Of a stretch of 64,000 bases of DNA, positions 8,169 to 17,900 are shown piece by piece. Position 1 is the first letter of the stretch, and every line of letters starts with the position of its first letter. The stretch is from Methanolobus vulcani (GTDB taxonomy: Archaea; Halobacteriota; Methanosarcinia; Methanosarcinales; Methanosarcinaceae): the NCBI RefSeq assembly GCF_006546655.1, contig NZ_VIAQ01000019.1, positions 124,001 through 188,000 of the forward strand. The letters are read 5' to 3'. The translations under genes were made by a program, and so were the position numbers. Under the pieces are notes generated by a model that had not been told where the DNA came from, did no database searches, and saw nothing but the letters and a program-made list of their open reading frames with translations.

Positions 8169-11100
8169 GTTTCCCGAATCAATCGGTATTGTAAAAGTGA
8201 AATTACTACCTTTCCTCACTTCACTTTCAACATGTATATGACCACCGTGCATCTCTACCAGTTTCTTAACCAGAGCCAGGCCAAGGCCGGTACCTTCATA
8301 CCTTCTGGTGCTCGATCCGTCTATCTGAACAAATGGTTCAAAGATTTCCTCAAACCTTTCTTTTACTATACCTATGCCCGTGTCATATACCGAGACCAGA
8401 AGAGCATCGTTGCTACCTTTTACCTCTATCTTTACCGAACCTCCGCTGTCTGTGAACTTAATGGCATTCTCTATAAGGTTATACAGGATTTCTTTGAGTT
8501 TCTGGCGATCCACAGCAACAACACCGAAATCTCGGTCTATAATAGTATTGATTGTAATTTTTTTCTTTTCCGCTTTTGCAGAAAGGATATTATGGATTTC
8601 CGGGAATAACTCCTGTATATTAACACGCCGAATGTCGAGTGAATCCAGACTTCCACGTTCTACATTTACAAAGTCGAGTAATTTGTTGACTATATTATGA
8701 AGCCTATGTCCACTCTCGTTAATGTTGCACAGGTACCTCTTCTGGGGTTCGCTGAGTTTTTCAGTATCTTCGAGCAGCACATCCGAAAAACCTATCACCG
8801 ACGCCAGGGGTGTCCTGAGTTCATGGGTAATGTTGTTTAACATTTCATCCATCATGCGGTTGGAGTTGTCTGCAGCAAGTTTAGCATACAAAAGAGCTTT
8901 TTCTGCTTTCACTCTAGGACTGATGTTGACCAGTGTCCCTATAAAGTGATGTGGTTTGCCACTATAAGTGTTAATAAAGTATTTCCCCTTGGCAGAAACC
9001 CATATCCATTCTCTGGATTTGTGTTTCACTCTGAAATCGATGCTGATCATTTTATCAAGGGTATTTCTGTTGCTTTCAATGGCTTTGAAAACAAGCTTCT
9101 TGTCGTCTGGATGAACTATAGATAATAACAAATCTTCAAGATTTTCAGGCAAATCTTCGGGTTCGTATCCTATCATTGCGTATGCAGTGAGATTCGCATA
9201 TAATCTGCCGCTTTTCAAGTCAAGATCCCAGAAACCGAACTCTGAAGCTTCCATCGCAAGGGACAGCTTTTCCTCACTTTCCCTAAGTGCTTCCCCGGCC
9301 ATCTTAATTTCTGTAATATCCCTTCCATTTATAACTATACCGTCTACCTCACCTTTTTTATTGATATAAGGGAAATAAGTGATATCAGCAAAACATTTGC
9401 CTGTTTTTGGGAAATCAAACCACTTCTGGTACTTTACGGTTTCACCTTTTAAGCACCTGTCATACAGATCCCTGATTTGGTTATTAAACAGATCATCCCC
9501 CCAGAATTCTGCTGCCGCATGCCCAACCAGTTCCTCCTCCTCTTTTCCAGAGACCCGCCCATAGGTGTCATTGACAATACTGTACCTATAATTTGTATCT
9601 ATAAGGGAGATAAGATCAGGAGTCGAAGAAACGATTTGTTTGTATCTTTTCATTTCTTCCTCGGCTTGCTTTCGCTCGGTAATATCCCTGCACACACAAA
9701 AATGCATTTTCTGCCCGTTAACAACAGATACGTTTACACTGATTTCAACATCAAAAAAACTACCATCTTTGCGACGGTGAGACGTCTCAAAACGATAGGA
9801 ACTTTTATGACGATGATCGACATACTTTTTCTGCGTTTCTTCCTGTGTCCATTGGGTGGCCCAATCCCAAACGTGTAGTTGCAGGACTTCCTCCAAGGAA
9901 TAACCAAGCATATCCGCAAATTTGCGGTTTGCTTCAAGTACCTCACCATTCCAGGTAACAACAACTATTCCATCGTTGGACTGCTCAAAAAAGATTTTTC
10001 GCCGTTTCGTCTCTTCAGCCAGTTTCTCTTCCGCCTGCCTGCGCTCGGTAATATCAGTGAAAGCTCCCGCCATCAGGAGTGGTTTTCCATCCCTGCTCCA
10101 CTGAACAACCTTTCCATGATCCAGTACCCATACCCATCCTCCTTTCTTGTGCCGCAAGCGCAACTCGCATTCATAGTATTCCAATTCCCCTGCAAAGTGC
10201 CTTTCCAAGGCCTTTTCTGTCTTTTTCTTATCTTGTGGATGGATGAGGTCTGCCCAAGTCTGGTAATTTACCGGAGCTAGCTCTTCAAGTGTGTACCCTG
10301 TTATCTGTGCCCACCGGTCATTAAATACAGCCTCACCGGTTTGCACATTCCATTCCCATGTTCCGGCATTCGTGCCTTCAATAATGTTCTTTAAACGCTT
10401 ACGATCGACAACTTCCAACACGACATCCATCAGCAGGGTTATCTGAAGTATATCATCTTCACTATACTCCGATTCTTTGTTGGCCACCCCGACAACGGCA
10501 ACTATCTTATCGTTCCTGAATACGGGGATGGTCATGTACCTGCCAAGTTCGACATGTCCTTCAGGGAACCCTTTTCTCAATGGGTGATGGACATTGAAGT
10601 CATTAAGGATAACTGGTTTACGCTGGCGGACCGCTTCTCCCCAGAACCCAGCTTTCTCAAGCTTGCAAATGGTATGCGAATCGGTGATGGCACATTCCTC
10701 CATGACACCCCCGGACCATGAGTTCAGGCTGAATTCCTTTTTTTCCTCGTCATAATAATAGATATAGCCAATTTTGCTTCCGGTAAGCTTGATGGATTCG
10801 GCAAGTGCGGTATCCAGGAATTCGCGAACCGTATTGAATTTTCGTCGCAGTATGTCGACAAGACTTTCCAGACGCTCCTCTCTTTGCTTAAGTTTCTCTT
10901 CTGCCTGCTTACGTTTGGTGATATCCCTTATGAAAACAAAAAATCCCGGACCTGCTTTTTCAGAGTATGTCGAACTGACCTCAACATCCAGTATCCTGCC
11001 TTCTTTTGTGCGAAGTTTGGTCTCGAAACGGTCCATTCCGTTCTCCTTTATTTTAAGGAGGCGGGTTGCTGTCTGTTCAGGGGACTCGTTTACTTCTACA

Positions 11101-11993
11101 TCATTTAGCCTCATGCCAAGCAGTTCCTTACGTGTATAACCGAGGAGGCTGCAGTACGTCTCGTTCACCTCAAGATACCTGCCATTCATATCCAGATGGC
11201 TATAGCCGTCCATGGAAGTCTCGATAGTAGTCCTGTATAGTTCCTCACTTTGGCGAAGTTTCTCCTCAGCTATCCTTTGATCGGTTATATCCTCTCCCAC
11301 ACTGGCAACACCTGATATTCGGCCATTTTCATCCTTAAAGACGGCATTATTCCAGGCAATAATTTTTCTGTTTCCGTCTTTTGTGACAATCGCGTTCTCA
11401 TTGTATGATGGGATATCTTCAGTTTCAACTATCTTGAAGAAGATATTTTTTATCTCATGAACAATCTCCGCAGGCAGGAAAAGTTCAAACCAATCTTTAT
11501 TCAGAACCTCTTCTTTTTTCCATCCGGTCAGGCCGAGTAAAAAATCATTACAAAAAACAATGTTTCCTTTCGTATCCAATATCAGGCCCACAAGCTGAAT
11601 ATTTTCGAGAATGGCGTTAAAACATTTTCCAGATTCGCACAGATTTTTTCCTATTTTTTTTGGTTCGGTGACATCAGTAACGATACCCCTCACTCTTAAA
11701 GGAACATTATTTTCATCACAGGTAATCTCCGAGTGTTCACGTATCCGGCGAATGCTCCCGTCGGGTCTTAAAATGCGATACTCTGCTGATGCTTCCCCTT
11801 CCAGTTCTCTTTTTTTTGCCGCAGCCTGTACAATATTTACGTCATCAGGGTGGACATATTGGTACCAAAGACCATTTTTGTTTACAAGCTCTCGCGAATC
11901 CAGGTCGAATATATCCTCAAATGAAGGGCTGACATGAAGTATCTTAAGATCAGGATATGTTACAGACCAAACCACCACACCCCATAATTCCAA
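8163..11993 (-). CDS. Soluble multi-PAS/GAF sensor histidine kinase 1
   Basis: 1276 residues with no membrane helix, so a cytoplasmic sensor. Domains in order: three PAS (~1-115, 120-240, 245-365), a GAF (~380-540), four more PAS (~545-660, 665-785, 790-910, 915-1035), then HisKA with the phospho-acceptor histidine in THELRTP (~1050-1115) and HATPase_c with N box NLIENAIKF, DTGIGI and GTGLGLALVKK (~1155-1270). Signal unknown. The ORF can begin at a TTG at 11993; the frame stays open upstream to 12074 without ATG or GTG, so the true start is unclear. CheW and a chemoreceptor lie directly upstream on the same strand. No response regulator is nearby. Confidence 0.9.
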   Translation of the reverse strand: MELWGVVVWSVTYPDLKILHVSPSFEDIFDLDSRELVNKNGLWYQYVHPDDVNIVQAAAKKRELEGEASAEYRILRPDGSIRRIREHSEITCDENNVPLRVRGIVTDVTEPKKIGKNLCESGKCFNAILENIQLVGLILDTKGNIVFCNDFLLGLTGWKKEEVLNKDWFELFLPAEIVHEIKNIFFKIVETEDIPSYNENAIVTKDGNRKIIAWNNAVFKDENGRISGVASVGEDITDQRIAEEKLRQSEELYRTTIETSMDGYSHLDMNGRYLEVNETYCSLLGYTRKELLGMRLNDVEVNESPEQTATRLLKIKENGMDRFETKLRTKEGRILDVEVSSTYSEKAGPGFFVFIRDITKRKQAEEKLKQREERLESLVDILRRKFNTVREFLDTALAESIKLTGSKIGYIYYYDEEKKEFSLNSWSGGVMEECAITDSHTICKLEKAGFWGEAVRQRKPVILNDFNVHHPLRKGFPEGHVELGRYMTIPVFRNDKIVAVVGVANKESEYSEDDILQITLLMDVVLEVVDRKRLKNIIEGTNAGTWEWNVQTGEAVFNDRWAQITGYTLEELAPVNYQTWADLIHPQDKKKTEKALERHFAGELEYYECELRLRHKKGGWVWVLDHGKVVQWSRDGKPLLMAGAFTDITERRQAEEKLAEETKRRKIFFEQSNDGIVVVTWNGEVLEANRKFADMLGYSLEEVLQLHVWDWATQWTQEETQKKYVDHRHKSSYRFETSHRRKDGSFFDVEISVNVSVVNGQKMHFCVCRDITERKQAEEEMKRYKQIVSSTPDLISLIDTNYRYSIVNDTYGRVSGKEEEELVGHAAAEFWGDDLFNNQIRDLYDRCLKGETVKYQKWFDFPKTGKCFADITYFPYINKKGEVDGIVINGRDITEIKMAGEALRESEEKLSLAMEASEFGFWDLDLKSGRLYANLTAYAMIGYEPEDLPENLEDLLLSIVHPDDKKLVFKAIESNRNTLDKMISIDFRVKHKSREWIWVSAKGKYFINTYSGKPHHFIGTLVNISPRVKAEKALLYAKLAADNSNRMMDEMLNNITHELRTPLASVIGFSDVLLEDTEKLSEPQKRYLCNINESGHRLHNIVNKLLDFVNVERGSLDSLDIRRVNIQELFPEIHNILSAKAEKKKITINTIIDRDFGVVAVDRQKLKEILYNLIENAIKFTDSGGSVKIEVKGSNDALLVSVYDTGIGIVKERFEEIFEPFVQIDGSSTRRYEGTGLGLALVKKLVEMHGGHIHVESEVRKGSNFTFTIPIDSGNC

Positions 11994-12113
11994 GATATGG
12001 TCTAAATGTTCCCCTCTATCATCCGAGTCTTCTGCATAAATTTTATTTTCAGACAGCAGATCACCACCAATGCATTATAATTAAAATCCCGATATTTATC
12101 CTCTGAAATAAAA

Positions 12114-12629
12114 TTATGCAGGAACATATCCTGCATTTTCCAACCGGCCGATTTGCACTTTTTGCTCATCGGTGAATATCTTATCGATATCAAGCAATAT
12201 GAGTAAACGCTCATCGATCTTACCTACGCCTTGGATATATCTCCCGGTGATCTGGGAAACTATAACTTCAGGTGCGGATTCAATGTTCTCACTTGATATC
12301 CTCAATACCTCGCTAACTGCGTCAACAATCATTCCTGCAACCAGCTCCCCTATTTCTACAACTACTATACGCGAATCAGTACTCATTTTTTCATGAGCAA
12401 GGCCGAACTTTGCCGAAAGGTCGATTATGGGGATTATGCTGCTGCGCAGGTTTATGATGCCTTTCACATAAACCGGTGCATGGGGAATTTTAGTGATGTC
12501 AGGTATACGAATGATTTCTTTGACCTTAGATATCTCAATGCCGAACTCTTCATTGTAAAGCTGGCATATGACCAACTGGAGCAGCTCTATAGAAGAGCTG
12601 CCGTCTTTATTCAAAACAGATTTTGTCAT
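12114..12629 (-). CDS. cheW: CheW-type chemotaxis coupling protein
   Basis: 171-residue single CheW domain, the scaffold that links chemoreceptors to the kinase CheA. The core is recognisable from QLVICQLYNEEFGIEISKV through the PVYVKGIINLRSSIIPIIDL block and the MIVDAVSEVLRI segment. It begins 17 bases after the chemoreceptor gene ends, so the pair is an operon. No CheA, CheB, CheR or CheY is in the window; the partner kinase must be elsewhere, or the neighbouring PAS kinase might be coupled instead (speculation). Confidence 0.9.
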   Translation of the reverse strand: MTKSVLNKDGSSSIELLQLVICQLYNEEFGIEISKVKEIIRIPDITKIPHAPVYVKGIINLRSSIIPIIDLSAKFGLAHEKMSTDSRIVVVEIGELVAGMIVDAVSEVLRISSENIESAPEVIVSQITGRYIQGVGKIDERLLILLDIDKIFTDEQKVQIGRLENAGYVPA

Positions 12630-12646
12630 AAGAATACCTCACAGCA

Positions 12647-14440
12647 TCAGACAAATCTTACCTTTGAATGGTTTGGAGATCCTTCATTCATATTTACAGA
12701 TACCGACATCTCCCTTTTATCGGCACGGCCTGATTTCCCGGCAGCAGCATCACTTTCGGAATCTAACCGGAACTTCGACACTATGGACTGCATATTAGCC
12801 GCTACATCCGCAAGTTCTTGTGCTGATGTTGAAAGTTGATGCATGGAAGCGGACTGTTCCTGAACAGAAGCGGAAGCCTCCTGTGTCCCTGCTGCGGATT
12901 CTTCCGCAACGGCAGATACCTCTTCAATGGAGGACGTGATCTCTTCAATTGATGCGGACTGCTCTTCTGCAGCCGCAGCAATCTCCTGTACCATCTTAAC
13001 AATGATATCTCCTGCTTCCACAACTTCTTCGATCGCACTAACCGACTTCTCGAGAGAAACTGCCCCCATGTCCACTTCCTCCATACCTATCTTCATAGAG
13101 GAAACTGCATTATGGGTTCCATCCTGCATCTCATGGATGAGCTGCGCTATCTCCTTGGCTGCATTACCAGAATCCTCAGCCAGTTTTCTCACTTCGTCAG
13201 CTACTACGGCAAACCCGCGTCCATGCTCACCTGCCCTCGCAGCCTCAATGGCTGCATTAAGAGCAAGCAGATTGGTCTGGTCAGCGATGTTTGTAATGAG
13301 GCTGACAATCTCCCCGATCTGCTTGGATTTGCCATCAAGCTCTTTGATGACGTTTGAAGAGTCGCCCGCTGCAGACTTGATGCTGTCCATCTTTAACAGG
13401 AGGTCCCGGGACATCTCACCAAGGCCATGTATGAGATTGTTGGATTCTACAGCATTTTGCGCAGCCTTCTCTGAATTACCAGCCACTTCCTGGACAGAGT
13501 GGGTCATATCGATCATCGACCTTGAAACCTCTTCGGTCTTGGTGGACTGCATCTGTGTGCCTTTTGATATCTCGTTTACAGTGCTGGCTATTTGTTCGGA
13601 GGTAGCTGTCATTTCCTCACTGGATGCGGACATTTCCTGTGCAGTGGAGGCAATCATTTCAGCGTTCTTGTTCACAAGAGTGACCATATCATTCAGGGAC
13701 AACCTGCAATCTTCCACACCTTCTGTGAGTTGTCTGAAGTCTCCGACCCCATGAACTTTTACATTTCTTGTCAGGTCATTGGACGAGATCGAATCGAGGA
13801 CTTCTGATAAATCGTCGATTACACTCTGAAGCTCGTCCCCTAACTCATCAAGAGTGTCACTTAGTTGCCTGAAGTCTCCCTTGGTATGTATCGTTACTCT
13901 CGCATTCAGGTTGCCTTTAGCATAGGCATTAATTACCCTTGCAGCTTCGTTCACAGGACCTACAACTGCATCTAAGCAATTGTCGACCCCCTCAACAATC
14001 TTAAGATATGCACCCTGATGTTTAGAAACATCAGCACGAGTACCAAGCTGACCATTAACTCCTGCCTGAGCCAGAATATTTGCATCGGCAACGAGGTTAT
14101 TGATTGCTTCAATACAGGTATTGAGGTTGTTCTTGATATTATTGAAGTCACCTTTGTACTCATCAGTAATTTTTTCAGGAATATCACCTTTGGAGATCCT
14201 GTCAACGTATTCTGCAGAAACAATTAATGGCCCAACCACTGCGTTAAGAAGTTCATTAACGCCTTCTAATATTTCCCTGTCAGTTCCTTCGTATGATTCA
14301 ACTCTGGCACGGGCATCAAGTTTTCCCTCAACTACTGCCTCGACAAGTGCGAGTATCTCTTTTACGGCAGTTGAATTATCTTTTGAAGTATCAAGAGAAT
14401 CTTCAAATTTATGTTTTTTACCTAGCAAGTATTCCATCAT
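12647..14440 (-). CDS. Soluble methyl-accepting chemotaxis protein with tandem HAMP-like modules
   Basis: About 597 residues. No membrane segment. The N-terminal ~250 residues hold repeated HAMP-like units (three to four segments with L-x-A-R/x-G-D or V-G-P-x patterns such as AVVGP twice, and GDFRQL twice). The C-terminal half is a long coiled-coil MCP signalling domain with the conserved hairpin tip ([34 protein letters not shown]). Upstream ATGs at 14467 exist, but the ATG at 14440 follows a better ribosome-binding context (CTAGGGATATAC). It heads an operon with cheW. Input is probably cytoplasmic, perhaps through another protein. Confidence 0.88.
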   Translation of the reverse strand: MMEYLLGKKHKFEDSLDTSKDNSTAVKEILALVEAVVEGKLDARARVESYEGTDREILEGVNELLNAVVGPLIVSAEYVDRISKGDIPEKITDEYKGDFNNIKNNLNTCIEAINNLVADANILAQAGVNGQLGTRADVSKHQGAYLKIVEGVDNCLDAVVGPVNEAARVINAYAKGNLNARVTIHTKGDFRQLSDTLDELGDELQSVIDDLSEVLDSISSNDLTRNVKVHGVGDFRQLTEGVEDCRLSLNDMVTLVNKNAEMIASTAQEMSASSEEMTATSEQIASTVNEISKGTQMQSTKTEEVSRSMIDMTHSVQEVAGNSEKAAQNAVESNNLIHGLGEMSRDLLLKMDSIKSAAGDSSNVIKELDGKSKQIGEIVSLITNIADQTNLLALNAAIEAARAGEHGRGFAVVADEVRKLAEDSGNAAKEIAQLIHEMQDGTHNAVSSMKIGMEEVDMGAVSLEKSVSAIEEVVEAGDIIVKMVQEIAAAAEEQSASIEEITSSIEEVSAVAEESAAGTQEASASVQEQSASMHQLSTSAQELADVAANMQSIVSKFRLDSESDAAAGKSGRADKREMSVSVNMNEGSPNHSKVRFV

Positions 14441-14866
14441 GTATATCCCTAGCCTAATATTAATCAAATTTTTGTAAATAACTATTATTTGCTATACGTA
14501 TCAGTTTGCAAATATTTCTGACATTATGAATAAATATTTAAATTTTAGCAAGTTATTCACAACTGTGCATGAAGTCACACATACTATATAAATATAATTA
14601 TGTAAAAAATAATAATTGAAATGACGTATTGTAGCACGTGCCATATGTGCTAAGCATAACTGTACATAAAAATTTATAAAACAATGATATCTATAGGAGT
14701 TAATCCAATTAGCTCCAAAACTCTCCCATTCTAATTAGACAAGTCACCCTCAATAAATGATTCAAAATGAATTCCTCTTTGTAACCCATTTTGTACTTCT
14801 ATAAGTACAAGCAACTGATACAATACAAAACTCAATAGAGATCAGCTTTAACACGAGGTTGATAGT
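14441..14866. other. Intergenic region upstream of the chemoreceptor
   Basis: AT-rich and without a credible ORF. It holds TATA-like runs (for example ACTATATAAATATAA near 14583-14597) and a small palindrome TGTACTTCTATAAGTACA. Promoter elements for the minus-strand chemoreceptor operon are expected at the low-coordinate end. Nothing else was recognised before the repeat that starts at 14867. Confidence 0.5.
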
Positions 14867-14977
14867 ACGCCTGAGGCTCCATTCTTATTTTCGACTATTC
14901 AAAACTCATTACAGATGTGTTTTGATTCGCCTAGATGAGGGAGGATTAATCAGAGTTCTTGCATATAGAAATTAACA
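14867..14977. repeat. Direct repeat copy 2: orphan tRNA-Thr tail plus kinase tail
   Basis: Starts with the last 15 bases of tRNA-Thr including CCA, here without the rest of the tRNA, then the same spacer and the end of a kinase gene as at 8058-8168. No gaps, about 12 differences in 111 bases. Reads as a remnant of a segmental duplication or an integration scar. Confidence 0.85.
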
Positions 14978-17900
14978 GCTTCCCGAATCAATCGGTATTG
15001 TAAAAGTGAATGAACTTCCCTTGTCAGGTTCACTTTCAACATGTATCTGCCCTGAATGCATCTCCACGTAATATTTAACAATAGCAAGCCCAAGTCCTAT
15101 TCCTCCGTGAGTACGGCTTGTAGATGAACTGGCTTGCTTAAAAGGTTCAAAAATAGTTTTTTGTTTTTCCAGAGGAATTCCAATACCATTATCGGATACA
15201 GATATCTGGATATTTCCGTTGATTATTTTAGAATCAAACCACACTTTCCCATTTTTAGGTGTAAATTTGATCGCGTTGCTAAGAAGATTGAACATGATCT
15301 GTTTGATTTTCATTCTGTCGACATTTATTTCCAGCTTATCGAATTCACTGTTGGTTTCAAGAACAATATGCTTATCGGCAACCAGAGGTTCCGTTAGTAC
15401 TGTAATCTCATCCATTATTTCTTTGATATCTGTTATTTCAGGTGCATATTCCATATTGCCAGATTCAATTTTTGAAATATCAAGGATGTCATTGATAAGT
15501 TCTAACAAATGATTGCCACTTCTCTGTATATTACAAATATAATGCATTTGTTTTTCATTCAGATCACCAAATACTTTTTCATTCAATATCTGGGAAAAAC
15601 CAATAACAGAATTAAGTGGTGTGCGAAGTTCATGGCTCATGTTCGCAATAAATTCCGATTTGATCTGATTTGATTCCTCAGCCAGGGCTTTAGCTTGAAG
15701 AAGGAGCAGTTCTGCCTGTTTACGTTCGGTTATGTCTCTGCACACGCAAAAAACCAGTTTCTGACCGTTAAGGATTATGCCATTAGAGCTAACTTCGACA
15801 TCAACGAAGCTCCCATCCTTACGACGTTGAAGTACTTCAAATATAACCCCGGATTCATCAGTGTTTTTTATATATTCAATTAGTCGCTTAGGTGAATATC
15901 TATTGTCCCAATCCCATACGTGCAATTGGAGTAACTCACTCATAGAATAACCCAGCATATCAGCATATTTCTGGTTAGCTTCAATAACCTCACCTTTATC
16001 ATTGAGAACTACTATTCCATCATTGGACTGCTCTATAAGGATACGTCTTCTGTTAGTTTCTTCTGCAAACCTGGCTTCAGTCCTTTTTTTCTCAGTGATA
16101 TCAGCATGAGTTCCATACATGAGAAGGGGTTTTCCCGCGTCATCCCATTCTATTACTTTACCACGAGCATGTATCCACACCCACTCTCCATTCTTATGCC
16201 TCATACGTACTTCATGATCATAGATTTCCAGTTCGCCCGTAAAGTGTTTTTGAAGAAGTACATTCATTTCGTTCTTATCTTCAGGGTGAACCAATTTATT
16301 CCATGTATGGATATCAAGAGGAAGCAGTTCGTTGAGTGTATAACCTACTATCTCTGCCCAACGTTCATTAAATGAAGTTATACCCGTCTGAATATTCCAT
16401 TCCCATGTCCCGACATTCGTACCTTCGATGATATTAGCCAGACGTTTGTGTTCTTCTAAGATGGACTTTTCTGCTTGTTTTCTTTCAGAAATATCTCTAC
16501 CAATACCCAGAATCCCCATGACTTTTCCACTGGAATCATACATTGGAGTTTTGATGGTTTCCAGATATTCTTGATGTCCATCAGCAGCATAGGTGACCAT
16601 TTCTTCATTGATAGTAAGCTTACCTGTTTCTAAAGTTTCAAAATCCTTCTGCCTGAACAGATCTGCAACTTCCTTATCAACAAAATCATAATCTGTTTTT
16701 CCAATGATATCTGCTATATCTGCATTCAATAATTGTTCTAATTTATGATTGCATGTGATGAATACACCATTAATGTCTTTGACCCATAGAAGATCAGGAA
16801 TAGTATCTATAATCGTTTGCAGTTGTTTCTCACTATTTTTTAGTGTCATTTCTGCATTTTTACGTTCAGTGATATCCTGAATCATACCAATGACCACATT
16901 CCTGTCAGCAAAATATTCTCCAGCGGAATGGATATCACGAATTTCGCCATCACTTACTCGCCGAATCTTAAATTCAACATCGTAACGGATGCCTTTTGTA
17001 ATCAGATCAATCATTGAATCAGATAGCATTTGATGGTATTCGGGTAACGCTAAATTTCGTATATATTCATTAGTATATTCTTTATCATCTTCAATTCCAT
17101 AGATTTTTCTTGCTTCTTCGGATGCATCGACTATGTGAGAAGTTAAGTCGATTTCCCAGCTTCCGACATTTCCGACACTTTGTGCAGTACGCAGTTGTAT
17201 GTCTTTCCTTAGCAATTCAATTTCAGCCAGTTTGCTTTCAGTTATGTCTGTTAAGAACAATGTAAGCCCAATAACATTTCCATCATCATCCTCAAGCGGG
17301 CTATACACATTCTCATACCATCTTCTGTTGAGTGAGGAATCACCATATTCTTCAATAACAGTGAAAGCTTCCCCTGCAAGTACCCTATCAAAATTAGCTT
17401 TTGCCTTTTCCATATCTGCAGGATTTTTGATGTAATCAAGCATGCTAACACCAATCTCGATCCTGGAACCCCAGATATGTTCCATTGTCATCTGATGATT
17501 TTTATTAAAAGTAATGTACCTGTAATCTTTATCAAGAGCAAATATAACAACATCTTTTGGACTTTCTATTACTTCCTGCAACAGTTTGGATGCATGTTTG
17601 TATTGCTGCTTTGCTTGTTTCAATGATTCTGCAGTTCTATTTATTTCAGTAATGTCTCTGCAAATACAATATGCCAGGTTCTGTCCACATATCGTAGCAT
17701 TGGTACTGGTTACCTCAACGTCATATGAACTACCATCCTTACGGCGGTGCTTTGTCTTAAAATAGCCATGCTGGTCAGTAGTTCTGATTGCTTCGGATAA
17801 CTTCTCACGGGTAAATGATTCATCCCAATCCCATATATGAAGTTGAAGTAATTCATTCATGGGGTAGCCAAGCATATCTGCATATTTCTGGTTTGCCTCA

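Noticed and set aside
12002-12214. 70-residue minus-strand ORF between cheW and kinase 1
   Set aside because: Overlaps the end of cheW out of frame and reads as unstructured shadow sequence.
14867-14881. Second tRNA-Thr gene
   Set aside because: Only the last 15 bases of the tRNA are present; no D arm, anticodon arm or 5' acceptor strand precedes them.
8058-14977. Integrative element with tRNA attachment sites
   Set aside because: No integrase, excisionase or phage/plasmid gene lies in the interval, and the repeat extends far beyond a normal att core; kept only as an open alternative in the findings.
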